Of a stretch of DNA of 64,000 bases, positions 9,076 through 17,554 are shown one piece after another. Made by a program: the position numbers and the translations under genes. The stretch is taken from assembly GCF_000379465.1 (NCBI RefSeq), contig NZ_KB905387.1, positions 56,249-120,248 on the forward strand, written 5' to 3'. The number at the start of each line of letters is the position of its first letter. Within the stretch, counting starts at the first letter, position 1. A model generated the notes under the pieces. It did no database searches. It saw only the letters and a program-made list of their open reading frames with translations, and was not told the origin of the DNA. The DNA is from Sciscionella marina DSM 45152 (GTDB lineage: Bacteria; Actinomycetota; Actinomycetes; Mycobacteriales; Pseudonocardiaceae).

Positions 9076-10266
9076 ATGACACAGGTTGATCCGTTTGCCC
9101 CTGCCACCCTTGGCCCGGTGACGCTTCGCAACCGGTTCGTCAAGGCTGCCACCTCGGAAGGTCGTTCGCCGGAGGGACTGGTCACCGATGACCTCATCGA
9201 CTTCCACGTGAACTTTGCCCGCGGCGGCGTCGGCATGACCACAGTCGCCTACTGTTGCGTGACGCCGGAGGGAGCGAGCGCACCCGGGCAGCTCGTGATG
9301 AACCGCGCTACGCTCCCAGGGCTGCGGAAGCTGACCGACGCGGTCCACGACGCCGGCAGCGCGATCTCGGCGCAGCTCGGACACGCCGGGGTCGTCGCGT
9401 CGAAACGGATCACGGGTGTCACCGCCCTCGGGCCGAGCCGCTTCCTCAACCCGTCGACATTCGCTCTGTGCCGGGCAATCACGCGATCGCAGATCGGGCA
9501 GGTGATCGATCAGTTCAGCGAGGCGGCACAGGTTGCCGTCGACGCCGGTTTCGACGCGGTCGAGCTCCACTTCGGTCATCTGTATCTGCCGAGTTCGTTC
9601 CTGAGCCCGTGGATCAACCGGCGTAAGGACGAATACGGCGGCAGCATCGAGAATCGCACCCGGCTTGCCGTCGAGATCGCACAGCGCGTGCGCGAGGTCG
9701 TGGGACAGCGGATAGCGGTGACCGCCAAGCTGAGCATGGACGACGGCATCCGCGGCAGCATCAGGCTCGACGAGTCGATCCAGGCCGCGCGGATCCTCGA
9801 CCGGGATCGCCGCCTCGACGCCATCGAACTCACCCAGGGCTCGTCAGTCCTGCACCAGATGTACCTGTTCCGCGGCGACATACCGGTCCACGAATTCGCG
9901 TCGGTTATGAAGCAGCCGTTCAGGACCGGCATCAAACTATTCGGGAAGAAGATCCTCGGCGAGTACCCCTATCGGGACCTGTACATGCTCGAGTCGGCGC
10001 GACAGTTCGTCCCGGCGGTCGCGAACACGAGACTGATCCTGCTCGGCGGGATCAATAGTCTCGATCACGTCCGCACGGGATTGGCCGAGGGGTTCGACTT
10101 CGTGGCGATGGGCCGCGCTCTGCTGCGCGAACCCGACCTGATCAAGCGGATGCAGTCCGACAACTCCGCACGCGGCCGCTGCAACCACAACAACAAATGC
10201 ATGTTCACCGTTTACGGCCGAACACATTGCGTGCTCGACCCGGTCCAGGCGCTCGAGTCCAGATGA
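9076..10266 (+). CDS. Old-yellow-enzyme-like NADH:flavin oxidoreductase
   Basis: 396-residue FMN TIM-barrel oxidoreductase. Features seen: PVTLRNRFVKAATSEG near the N-terminus, ISAQLGHAG (substrate histidine region), FLSPWINRRKDEYGGSIENR (near-invariant in the family), LILLGGINS and FVAMGRALLREPDLI (FMN phosphate site). The C-terminal CNHNNKCM-type segment is typical of one clade. The usual IHGAHGYL motif reads LHFGHLYL, so specificity may differ. The ATG at 9076 has GGAGG 9 bp upstream. It is divergent from the IclR-type gene. Substrate not determinable. A second, broken gene of the family lies at 6755-7459. Confidence 0.88.
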   Translation: MTQVDPFAPATLGPVTLRNRFVKAATSEGRSPEGLVTDDLIDFHVNFARGGVGMTTVAYCCVTPEGASAPGQLVMNRATLPGLRKLTDAVHDAGSAISAQLGHAGVVASKRITGVTALGPSRFLNPSTFALCRAITRSQIGQVIDQFSEAAQVAVDAGFDAVELHFGHLYLPSSFLSPWINRRKDEYGGSIENRTRLAVEIAQRVREVVGQRIAVTAKLSMDDGIRGSIRLDESIQAARILDRDRRLDAIELTQGSSVLHQMYLFRGDIPVHEFASVMKQPFRTGIKLFGKKILGEYPYRDLYMLESARQFVPAVANTRLILLGGINSLDHVRTGLAEGFDFVAMGRALLREPDLIKRMQSDNSARGRCNHNNKCMFTVYGRTHCVLDPVQALESR

Positions 10267-10312
10267 TTCCCGGTCCGGTACGGCTCGCAGCGCCCCGGCT
10301 GAAGCGGGCCGC

Positions 10313-10400
10313 CTAAGGGATGTCTCGTAACCCGGTGCGGGATTGGCCTGTCCGGTAGTTGATCACGGTGTGGTGCAGGTGATCTCGGCGTCGGGGCCGG
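10313..10400. repeat. Possible IS end abutting the broken monooxygenase
   Basis: The stretch beginning GGATGTCTCGTAAC at about 10317 resembles the left part of the element at 20986 (GGATGTCTCGTGAC), and both continue with similarly spaced TTGGCC and GGTG blocks. It sits exactly where homology of the flavin monooxygenase pseudogene stops. I read it as the end of a vanished insertion element. Low confidence because no transposase or partner end is seen here. Confidence 0.35.
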
Positions 10401-10415
10401 AGTGGATTGCCCCGT

Positions 10416-11525
10416 TCACGGGGTTGGAACCGGGTGGGTCGACGAGCGTTGGATCATGGTCACGTCGGCCCCTGCTGACGCCAGGGCCGCACTCACATCG
10501 TGCGCAGAAACACCGGAACCAACGACGACCACCCTCGTGCCTCCCACACCCTCGGAGTCCACGAATTGTGAAGAGTGCAACTGGTCACCCTGGAACAGCC
10601 CTTGCCCCGGGAAGTCGGGCAGTTGCGGCTTTTCGCCGAACGCCCCGTTGACCAGGACCAGGTGGTGTGGGTGGAGCTCCGCCGTCTCGCCGTCTCGCCG
10701 TCTCGCCGTCTCGCCGTCTCGTTCAACGGAGACCGTCCATGCCTCGACGGCGGGGTCGTACGTCGCGGACGTCGCAGGGGCTGAGCCCCAGAAGTTGAGC
10801 CTCATCAACCGCGTATAGGTCTCCAGCCACTCTGCGTACTGCTCCTTGGGCAGGAACACCGGCCAGTCCTGGGGAAGTCGAGATACGGGAACCGGTTCTC
10901 CCAGATCGGATTGTGCAGCACCAACGTCTTGTAGCGCTTGCGCCAACCGTCGCCCGGGCGTTCGTTCTTGTCGACGATCAGGGTCGGCACGGCGAGCTGA
11001 CGCAGCCGAGCGGCCAGCATGATGCCGCCCTGCCCACCGCCGAGGATCAGTACGTACGGCTGTCTGTCCGAGCCGAAATCCTCGCCGTGCCCGGGGCCCG
11101 CTCCGTCTCCGACGGCATGGGAGGGGCGGAGTTGACCCAAAGCCTCCTCGTGGCCCTTCGAACTGCTAATCGCGGTCCTCAACCGTCCAGATCCGCCCAT
11201 TCCTGATCCTGACGTAGCCATGGCCTCGAGCAACCGCGGTGCCAAAGCGAATAAGCCCTTCCACGACGCCATCGGAGTCCTGCGAAAGCTCGGCGTTGCC
11301 ACCGACCCCATCATCGGGGCGGACACGGTCCAGCCGCTCCTCCAGCATGGCTTGGATCTCCGGCTTGCCCTCAGGCGTCTTGATATTCCAGGTGAAAGTC
11401 ACCAGGTCGCGCCAGTAGCAGTCGGCGTCGAACAGCTCGAGCGCGGCTTCGACGTCACCAAAGCGTAATTTCCGCTACAGTGCCGAGAGGATTTCTTCAA
11501 TTTGGGCAGTCGGGTTCGCGCTCAT
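10416..11525 (-). pseudogene. Broken flavin-containing monooxygenase with N-terminal NTF2-like domain
   Basis: ATG at 11525 opens a reading that hits an in-frame TAG at 11475-11477 after 16 codons. Past it the frame continues as an NTF2-like domain (DVEAALELFDADCYWRDLVT, FTWNIKTPEG) to about 11166. The FAD-binding part follows in another frame (LILGGGQGGIMLAARLRQL, VDKNERPGDGWRKRYK). A further shift gives FLPKEQYAEWLETYTRL and the second Rossmann motif VVVVGSGVSAHDVSAALA, ending at SSTHPV. The C-terminal half is absent. An 8-bp tandem array at 10681-10720 lies inside. Related intact enzymes of about 600 residues oxidise ketones or heteroatoms. Confidence 0.85.
10681..10720. repeat. Five perfect tandem copies of GCCGTCTC
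   Basis: An uninterrupted 8-bp unit is repeated exactly five times within the monooxygenase pseudogene, encoding repeated RDGETA-like residues on the minus strand. Relative to the expected protein it looks like an in-frame expansion (three extra units, 24 bp), consistent with replication slippage. Confidence 0.9.
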
Positions 11526-12084
11526 CATCTCTTCTTGATCACCTCATTGTGGTTGAAGACAAGACCGCGCAGACCCGAGCGGTTGCCGCAGCCCCATCCG
11601 GTTATGCGTCGAGGCTGGCGACGACCTTCGGCGGCTTCATTCAGGAGCAGAATTGATCACCGCTCGCGTGGGGCAATCAACGACTCCCGCTGTCGAAAGC
11701 CCGTCACTGTCGTCTTGTTGGGACCGCGCATGAAGTATCTATCGGCGAACCCTTGGCCGCGAATACTAATGCGATGGCTATCCCATAGGGCACAACTACA
11801 TGCGGGGTCGTATTCGTAGATCCAGCCATTCACGACCAGCGAGTCTTCCCCGGCGAACGCGGCGTCGCAGGCCCGCTATTGCGGGCCGTCGGGAAGGTGG
11901 TTGACCTGGGAGCGGCCGCGGCTGACGGTCTGGAGCCGGGTGGTGCGGGGAATGCACAGTTCCTCGTAACGCTGGAGCGCGCGGCATCGCCGAGGAGCGT
12001 CGCGCCGCCTTCGGATCAGCGAGCCGGTGGTACGCGTCCGTCTTTCACAAAGATGGCTGTGCGGGAATCATCCGGAGATCAGCA
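11526..12084. other. Intergenic stretch, no gene recognised
   Basis: Between the broken monooxygenase and the amidohydrolase gene. Base composition is less GC-rich than in neighbouring genes around 11640-11800. Short open frames here have no recognisable content. The last ~20 bp before 12085 belong to the sequence duplicated at 16863-16882. Confidence 0.5.
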
Positions 12085-13056
12085 CTACGAGTTGAGCCGT
12101 AGTATGCGTTCGGCATTACCATGCGCGATTCGTGCTTTATCAGCCATGGCAAGGGGCGCGGCACGCAGGAACTCGACTGCTTGACCGGTCGACTCATACG
12201 GGTAGTCGATCGAGAACATGACATTATCGATACCGATCATCTGTATCGCGTCCATCAACGCCGGGCTCGAGAAGACCCCGGATGTCGTGATCGCGATGTT
12301 CGTGCCGAAGTACTCAGAAGGGAGTTTCTTGAGCGGGGGCTGATACTCGGGCTCGAGATCGCGGTAGCGGGTATCGATACGAAACAACTGAGCGGGCAGG
12401 AATTCCCCCATGTGCCCCAGGATGATCCGGACACCGGGAAACCGGTCGAAAACCCCACCGAAGATCAGCCGCAGCGCATGTCCACCAGTCCGGTGGTTCC
12501 AGCCCCAGGTGGCGTGATCCAGACCCGAATGTCCTTGCAGGACAGTCCAATCGTCCGACGGCACAGGATTCGGGTGAACATAGAGCGGGACTCCGAGATC
12601 CTGCAACGCCTCCCAGAACGGCACATACTGCGGTTCGTCCAGGAAATGCCCCAGTGTGTGATCGTTGACCAGAGCCCCGCACAAGCCAAGCTCCGTCACA
12701 GCACGCCGCAGCTCGACGGCTGCCTGATGCGGATCCTGCAGCGCAACAGCGGCCAAACCCTGAAACCTACCCGGATACTCACCGACCACCGTGGCGAGGA
12801 AATCATTCGCCACGCGAGCATCAGCGACCGCGATCCGCGAATCCGGCTGCCCCTGGACCCCGGGCGCGGTCAGCGACAGCACCTGCATATCGACACCGTG
12901 CTCGTCCATCTCCGGGAGCCTGTACTCGGTGAAATCGACCAGCCTCCGCCGCCAGTCAGCCAGCACCTCGGACTTCACCGGAATATGCCCCATCGGTGTA
13001 CCCTCGGTCGACAATTCGTCGCACCAAAACGCTTCCTCCAAAGCGATCAACTTCAT
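12085..13056 (-). CDS. Amidohydrolase-2 family (de)carboxylase, gamma-resorcylate decarboxylase-like
   Basis: 323-residue metal-dependent TIM-barrel enzyme. It resembles 2,6- and 2,3-dihydroxybenzoate decarboxylases throughout: LIALEEAF at the N-terminus (metal-binding Glu), QVLSLTAPGVQ, GRFQGLAAVALQDP, LCGALVNDHTLG, PLYVHPNPVP (metal-binding His), IILGHMGEFLP and NVMFSIDYPYES (catalytic Asp). The second N-terminal histidine of some members (ExH) is Ala here, as in one subset of the family. The likely reaction is reversible non-oxidative decarboxylation of a hydroxyaromatic acid; the exact substrate is inferred only. ATG at 13056 has AAAGG upstream. Its 3' end is duplicated at 16863-16978. 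Divergent from a MarR gene that probably regulates it. Confidence 0.85.
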   Translation of the reverse strand: MKLIALEEAFWCDELSTEGTPMGHIPVKSEVLADWRRRLVDFTEYRLPEMDEHGVDMQVLSLTAPGVQGQPDSRIAVADARVANDFLATVVGEYPGRFQGLAAVALQDPHQAAVELRRAVTELGLCGALVNDHTLGHFLDEPQYVPFWEALQDLGVPLYVHPNPVPSDDWTVLQGHSGLDHATWGWNHRTGGHALRLIFGGVFDRFPGVRIILGHMGEFLPAQLFRIDTRYRDLEPEYQPPLKKLPSEYFGTNIAITTSGVFSSPALMDAIQMIGIDNVMFSIDYPYESTGQAVEFLRAAPLAMADKARIAHGNAERILRLNS

Positions 13057-13199
13057 AAGACTACCTTTCATCGTAGATGGGTCGCCGACCAGTGATCCTC
13101 ACCGGAAAACCCACTGACATCACCGTCGGTGCGCCCGAAACCCTCGGGCCACTCGACGGGATCCTCCTGCGGCACGCCGCATCAGCCATGCCATAGACT

Positions 13200-13214
13200 A
13201 TTAAGTAACCTAAT
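13200..13214. promoter_or_regulatory. MarR-type operator candidate
   Basis: ATTAAGTAACCTAAT is a 15-bp inverted repeat with one mismatched pair, in the short divergent interval between the amidohydrolase and MarR genes. Size and AT-rich arms fit MarR-family operators. It overlaps an ATG at 13213, which argues for the GTG at 13237 as the MarR start. Confidence 0.5.
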
Positions 13215-13236
13215 GGTTGGCTGCTACAGTAGCACG

Positions 13237-13671
13237 GTGCCAACGAAAGACAAACCCTCCGAAGAACCACTCGCCAAACTACTGTGGAAAGCACACACTT
13301 GGTTTCGCGGTGCCGTGACAGCAGGCCTCGAAAACGACACCGGCGAAGTAAGCCCGGCGAACGTGACGCTGCTGAGTCAGCTTGACCCAGACGGCATGCC
13401 GATGTCCGAGCTCGCCCGGCTGATCGGCATAAGCACCCCGGCAATCCATCAAATGGTCCACCGCCTGGTCACCCTCGGACTCCTCGAAGTCACACCAGAC
13501 CCACACTCAGCACGATCGAAACTGGTCGTACTGACACAGAAAGGCCTCACCCGCCGCCGAGAAGCCCTGAAACTGCTCGCCGACCTGGAAACCGAACTGG
13601 CCGACCGCATCGGACAACGACGCGTAACAATGCTACGTGACGCACTCGAACAGAACTGGGGCGAACCCTGA
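13237..13671 (+). CDS. MarR-family transcriptional regulator
   Basis: 144 residues with a winged-helix core: SPANVTLLSQLDPDGMPMSE, then LARLIGISTPAIHQMVHRLV (helix-turn-helix), GLLEVTPDPHSARSKLVVLT (wing) and a C-terminal dimerisation helix. MarR proteins are usually small-molecule-responsive repressors of adjacent genes, here most simply the divergent amidohydrolase. I favour GTG at 13237 because the palindrome at 13200-13214 covers the upstream ATG at 13213. The aromatic ligand is inferred from the neighbour. Confidence 0.88.
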   Translation: MPTKDKPSEEPLAKLLWKAHTWFRGAVTAGLENDTGEVSPANVTLLSQLDPDGMPMSELARLIGISTPAIHQMVHRLVTLGLLEVTPDPHSARSKLVVLTQKGLTRRREALKLLADLETELADRIGQRRVTMLRDALEQNWGEP

Positions 13672-14012
13672 CAAACACACCCGACCGCCCACAGACACTC
13701 AAGAACACGGCCATGAAGACGTGCTCATGACCCACGATCATCGACTGGCCACGCCCGAGCACACCCACAGACCATCGATCCCGACGCCAACCGAACGAAA
13801 TCGGCCCCAAGACCGCCCGCGAGTCCCTCACCGAGAAGGCATCTGTCGCGATCACCGGCCACTCGCAGGAAAACTCGATGAAGCCGCCCGGCGATCGCAG
13901 GATCCACTACCGACCATCGCCAGCGAGCACCCGTCCACCTCGCCTCGGACGAATCCGCCCACACCACAGGCATCGTGCTACGCACCGACGGCGGAATCGG
14001 AGAACTCGCCTA
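13672..14012. other. Intergenic stretch, no gene recognised
   Basis: Downstream of the MarR gene and before the IS630 fragment. Codon-position bias is poor in all frames and no protein family is visible. Possibly degraded sequence. Confidence 0.4.
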
Positions 14013-14340
14013 TTAGTGTGTCACGGATTTGAAGTTGTTGGACGGTTGGCCTTGGCCAGGATCTGGTCGGCGGTCTTTGTTCACACGAACGGATGGGCGC
14101 GGTCGTGCCAGCCGTCGATGAAGGCGCGGATCTTGGTGTTGAGGTCTTTGACGGACTTGAACACGCCTCGCCGGATTGCTTGTCGTTCGACGATGCCGAA
14201 CCAGACTTCGACGAGGTTCATCCAGGAGGCGTGGGTCGGGGTGAAGTGCACCGTGAACCGCGGGTGGCTGGCCAGCCAGGTCTTGACGGCGGGGTGCTTG
14301 TGCGCGGCGTAGTTGTCCATCACCAGGTGCAGCGCGACCG
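14013..14340 (-). mobile_element. IS630-family transposase, C-terminal fragment
   Basis: The minus strand reads the end of an IS630-type DDE transposase: LHLVMDNYAAHKHPAVKTWL (second catalytic Asp), FTPTHASWMNLVEVWFGIVE (Glu region), then KDLNTKIRAFIDGWHDRAHP. A TGA at the expected Trp of a WTKTADQ segment interrupts it, and TKTADQILAKANR follows in the same frame. The N-terminal half is missing: at about 14340 the sequence changes into a glycosyltransferase remnant. The left end, around GTCACGGATTTGAAG, may be the element terminus. Confidence 0.85.
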
Positions 14341-14633
14341 AGCGGCTGGTCCAGCGGCACGAACGGCAGGTAGTGCACGCGGTCGCCGGACTGCGGGGCG
14401 GCGAAGACCGGGATTGCGCACCGAAAGCCCGACCGTCGCGAGCACGTTGACGTCCTGGCCGGTCACCGCCGAGACAGTCGCGGCGAGCTGCTCCGGGTCG
14501 GAGAAGATGTGCCCAGAGTGGCCAGCACCGTCGGCTTGCCGGGCCCGGCGAAGGCGGGCGGGTGAACTGCACCGGCTCCCGGCGGCGGCAGAACGTGCCC
14601 GTACGCGGGGGTGGCACTGAACAACAGAAGCAT
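14341..14633 (-). pseudogene. Glycosyltransferase remnant joined to IS630 fragment
   Basis: ATG at 14633, with a GAGGAAG ribosome site, starts LLLFSATPAYGHVLP, nearly the N-terminus of the intact glycosyltransferase at 21384. A large internal deletion then joins it to the C-terminal domain (GKPTVLATLGT, shift, FSDPEQLAATVSAVTGQDVN, shift, DRVHYLPFVPLDQPLG). It is cut by the transposase fragment. It therefore carries an internal deletion, at least two frameshifts and a 3' truncation. Confidence 0.8.
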
Positions 14634-14777
14634 ACAACTTCCTCTCACCAAAGGAAATCTGATCAACTGTAGTGCGCGTTCAGGGCTTCGTCGATTCGAA
14701 GTCGCCCCCGGCCTCCCCTACGAACCGGCCCTGCACGACGAGTCCCGCGTCGGTTGGCCACGCGGAATCGTGACGAG

Positions 14778-16130
14778 TCAATCCGATGTGGTCGGCAGCG
14801 GAATCGCGGTGAACACCCCTTCGGGGTCGTACTGGGCCTTGAGTTGTACGAGCCGCTCGGTGTTGATTCCGTAGGCATCCTGCACACGGTGATCACCTGG
14901 CGCCATGAGGTTCGCCCAGCCACCGGGAACCGCGTGGGTCCCGAGCTGTTTTTCGGTGTCGTGTACCCACGCCGATTCGATCGCGCCGTCACCGTCCGGC
15001 CAGGCCCCGATGATCTCGACCACCAGATGTTCGTCCCGGTACGGGTACGCGGTTTCAGTGGCGGGCACGCGCGTGGCCGCGCCGTGCGAATGATGCACGT
15101 TCAGACAACAGGTGGCCGGCATCGCTTCGGCTGCTGCGATGAACGAATCAATAGCCGCATCGGTCAGCCCGGGAAGGGTCCTCGAACTGAGCTGATAGTT
15201 GCCGCCATACGGGAACAGCTCATCCAGCGAATGGACGGCATCGGCGAGCGCATGGTCGCCGACATCATCGATCATCGGTTCACCGAGTGCCCGCACCGCG
15301 TCCATTTGCTCGACACCAAGGACGGGATCACCCGACCAGGTCGGGCTGGTGAAAACGACCTTGCCGGCCGGTGTGGTCATGGCACCGAACATCACATCAA
15401 GCGAATCGCTGGCCGAGGCCACGAGGTCTCGCCAGCCGCGCAGCACCGATCGTGCCTGGTCCATCGGGAACGCGATCATTCCCGTGGTCACGACCGCCAG
15501 CGGATGCAAGCGCGTGCGAAGTTCCGTCACGATCCCGAAGTTCGCCCCACCGCCGCGGAGCGCCCAGAACAGCTCCGGCTCATGATACGAATCGGCAGTG
15601 ACGACCCGGCCATCTGCGAGAACCACCTCGGCAGAGAGCAGATTGTCGACACCGAGCCCGACAACACCGATCAAGGTTCCGTAACCACCGCCGAGTGTCA
15701 GCCCAGCGAACCCCACCGAGCCGACAGTGCCGACGGCGGCCGCACCACCGTACGGGCGTGCCGCGTCGAGGACATCGCTGACCGTGGCACCACCGGCGAC
15801 ACAGGCGACCCTGCCCTCAATGCGGACCTGACGCATCCCGCGCAGATCGATGAGCACGCCACCGTCCACGATGGCACTGCCCGTCCAATCATGACCGCCA
15901 CCCAGCACCGAGACCGGCACACCTACCGCACCGACCGCGCGCACGACAGCCTGAACATCGGCGACCCCACGGCAACGCACCAACACCGCGGGCAGCCCGT
16001 TCACCCGGGCATTCCACAGGTGGCACTGCGCGGCGACTTCGGTCGGTTCGGTGACGATTGCCGCTACCGGCAACCGCTCGTGCAGGAGCTTCACAACAGT
16101 GTCGATCCCGGGATGCACAGCGGAAGACAT
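14778..16130 (-). CDS. FAD-linked oxidase (berberine-bridge/6-HDNO-like)
   Basis: 450 residues with a PCMH-type FAD-binding domain and BBE C-terminal element. Seen are VSVLGGGHDWTGSAIVDGGV (the His of GGGHD is the usual 8-alpha FAD attachment), VGFAGLTLGGGYGTL, ADSYHEPELFWALRGGGANF and GIVTELRTRLHP. Near the C-terminus lies ERLVQLKAQYDPEGVF, matching the BBE signature for YDP. The second attachment Cys of bicovalent members is not evident, so monocovalent FAD is likely. Such enzymes oxidise sugars, alkaloids or polyketide alcohols; the substrate is unknown. Start ATG 16130 is preceded by AAAGGAG. Confidence 0.88.
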   Translation of the reverse strand: MSSAVHPGIDTVVKLLHERLPVAAIVTEPTEVAAQCHLWNARVNGLPAVLVRCRGVADVQAVVRAVGAVGVPVSVLGGGHDWTGSAIVDGGVLIDLRGMRQVRIEGRVACVAGGATVSDVLDAARPYGGAAAVGTVGSVGFAGLTLGGGYGTLIGVVGLGVDNLLSAEVVLADGRVVTADSYHEPELFWALRGGGANFGIVTELRTRLHPLAVVTTGMIAFPMDQARSVLRGWRDLVASASDSLDVMFGAMTTPAGKVVFTSPTWSGDPVLGVEQMDAVRALGEPMIDDVGDHALADAVHSLDELFPYGGNYQLSSRTLPGLTDAAIDSFIAAAEAMPATCCLNVHHSHGAATRVPATETAYPYRDEHLVVEIIGAWPDGDGAIESAWVHDTEKQLGTHAVPGGWANLMAPGDHRVQDAYGINTERLVQLKAQYDPEGVFTAIPLPTTSD

Positions 16131-16215
16131 GGTGGCTTTACTCCTTTGTATCGCGTTTTTCGTACCGGTTCCGTTTCCCGCTCTCAGGGTTGATTCCGGC
16201 CAGACTGCCCGCGCT

Positions 16216-16827
16216 TCAGAAGCTGCACACCGTCGACGTCGCCCCATGCAGCGCCCGCGTGTGCAACCAATCCAAGCCATAGCCGACGATGGCCTTCGCC
16301 TCGGCCGGTGCAAGCAAGACCTCACAACCCAGGGCGGGGCGACGCAGTTTCACGGTCGCCGCAAGCTGGTCGATGAACTCGACGGTGATCCGGTCCAGTT
16401 CTGGCCGCACCTCTTTCCCCAAATCGGGCCGCCGAGTCGGAGCCAGCTCGGGATGCCGTGTCCACAGGTCGTAAAGCCCACGCTGAACGACCTTGCTCTG
16501 CTCGATCTGAACACGGAAAAACTCGACCGTCCGCTTCCTGTCGATTCCCGCTTTCTCGGCACGCGCGGCCGCATCATCAAGCACCTGCCGTTCACGCTCC
16601 GGGTCCTCAATCGGCGTACTCGTACCGAACTTGGCGGCAGCCACCTTGTCCGCCAACAGGATCCGCTCCGCCACAAGCCCAACCAGCGGTGTGAACCCGG
16701 CATGCCCGGAAGGCGCGACCGTCACCGTTGGGGCCGTCGCGCCAGCAGCCGACGGCACCACCACAACCGCCAACCCACACACCGCCACAACACTAACCAA
16801 ACCCTTCCGAACAATAGTCGCGAGCAC
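16216..16827 (-). CDS. Secreted chorismate mutase (AroQ-gamma type)
   Basis: 203 residues from GTG at 16827, with AAAGGTAGG upstream. The first ~30 residues form a signal peptide (basic start, hydrophobic core, cleavage near SAAGATA). The rest is an all-helical chorismate mutase of the exported mycobacterial type: PLVGLVAERILLADKVAAAK (catalytic Arg and Lys), TPIEDPERERQVLDDAA (Arg), VEFFRVQIEQSKVVQRGLYD (Gln/Glu/Lys), and a C-terminal helix bundle with two cysteines about 40 residues apart. It converts chorismate to prephenate outside the cytoplasm. No aromatic biosynthesis gene is adjacent; why it sits beside an FAD oxidase is unknown. Confidence 0.85.
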   Translation of the reverse strand: MLATIVRKGLVSVVAVCGLAVVVVPSAAGATAPTVTVAPSGHAGFTPLVGLVAERILLADKVAAAKFGTSTPIEDPERERQVLDDAAARAEKAGIDRKRTVEFFRVQIEQSKVVQRGLYDLWTRHPELAPTRRPDLGKEVRPELDRITVEFIDQLAATVKLRRPALGCEVLLAPAEAKAIVGYGLDWLHTRALHGATSTVCSF

Positions 16828-16862
16828 AAAAACCTACCTTTCAAAAAAGAGCCACTGTCTTA

Positions 16863-16978
16863 GAATCATCTGGAGATCAGCACTACACGTTGAACCACAG
16901 CACGCGTTCGGCGTCACCGTTCGCGACTCGCGCTTTATCAGCCATGGCAAGGAGCGCGGCACGCAGGAACTCGACCGC
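16863..16978 (-). repeat. Duplicated 3' end of the amidohydrolase gene
   Basis: This stretch matches 12065-12180 with about 17 differences over about 116 bp by eye. It encodes AVEFLRAALLAMADKARVAN followed by GDAERVLWFNV and a stop, paralleling the end of the intact protein. The match continues about 20 bp beyond the stop codon, so it is a DNA-level duplication or the tail of a lost paralogue, not protein convergence. No intact upstream portion is seen. Confidence 0.85.
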
Positions 16979-17554
16979 TCGCAATTTCCGGCGGTGGCTC
17001 TCGAAAGCCAGTCGACAAGAAACGATGTGCCCCGCGTGAACAAGCGCCTCAGGAGAGACGGAACTGAGGGCCCGTCGCTGATCGCCGTCGCCCACCACGT
17101 CCGATAGCGGTATCGCAGGCAGAGTTCACTGACGAGCGCGATCGACTCCTCTCGGTTGTCCCGGGGCCGAGCTGCACTGCCAGGAAGGCCGGAGGCCGGT
17201 CGCGTAAGCGATCCTCTGAAGATCCACCTACTTTCCTCCTCACCGGTTGCCGGAACCGCCCCGGATCCTGCACCGACGTTCCCGATGGGTGGAGCCCGTC
17301 CGAGAGACAGCGCGCCTCTGGACCCGGCACTCCGTCGTGCATCGGTCCCTGGCATCACTATGCCGCAGACGACAGGCTCACGCCTGCGTCGCCGTCACCA
17401 CAGATTTTTCGCGATGAATGTCTCTGGCGACATTGCCCCGTCCCACCCCTCGATGAGATGATCACGTCTTTTGGGCCCTCGCAGCGTGATCTGCGGGTTG
17501 CCGGTCTCAGCTGTCCCCGAGCGGCCCCCGGAACCGCGCTGATCCGACCGGCCC
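16979..17554. other. Degraded stretch, no intact gene
   Basis: Upstream of the duplicated amidohydrolase tail I see no recognisable family in any frame. A minus-strand frame around 17030-17160 (ESIALVSELCLRYRYRTWW) has protein-like character but no identity I can name. Probably further remnants. Confidence 0.4.

Noticed and set aside
14754..16193. 479-residue plus-strand frame over the FAD oxidase
   Set aside because: Low-complexity, His/Arg/Asp-rich shadow of a clear minus-strand oxidase.
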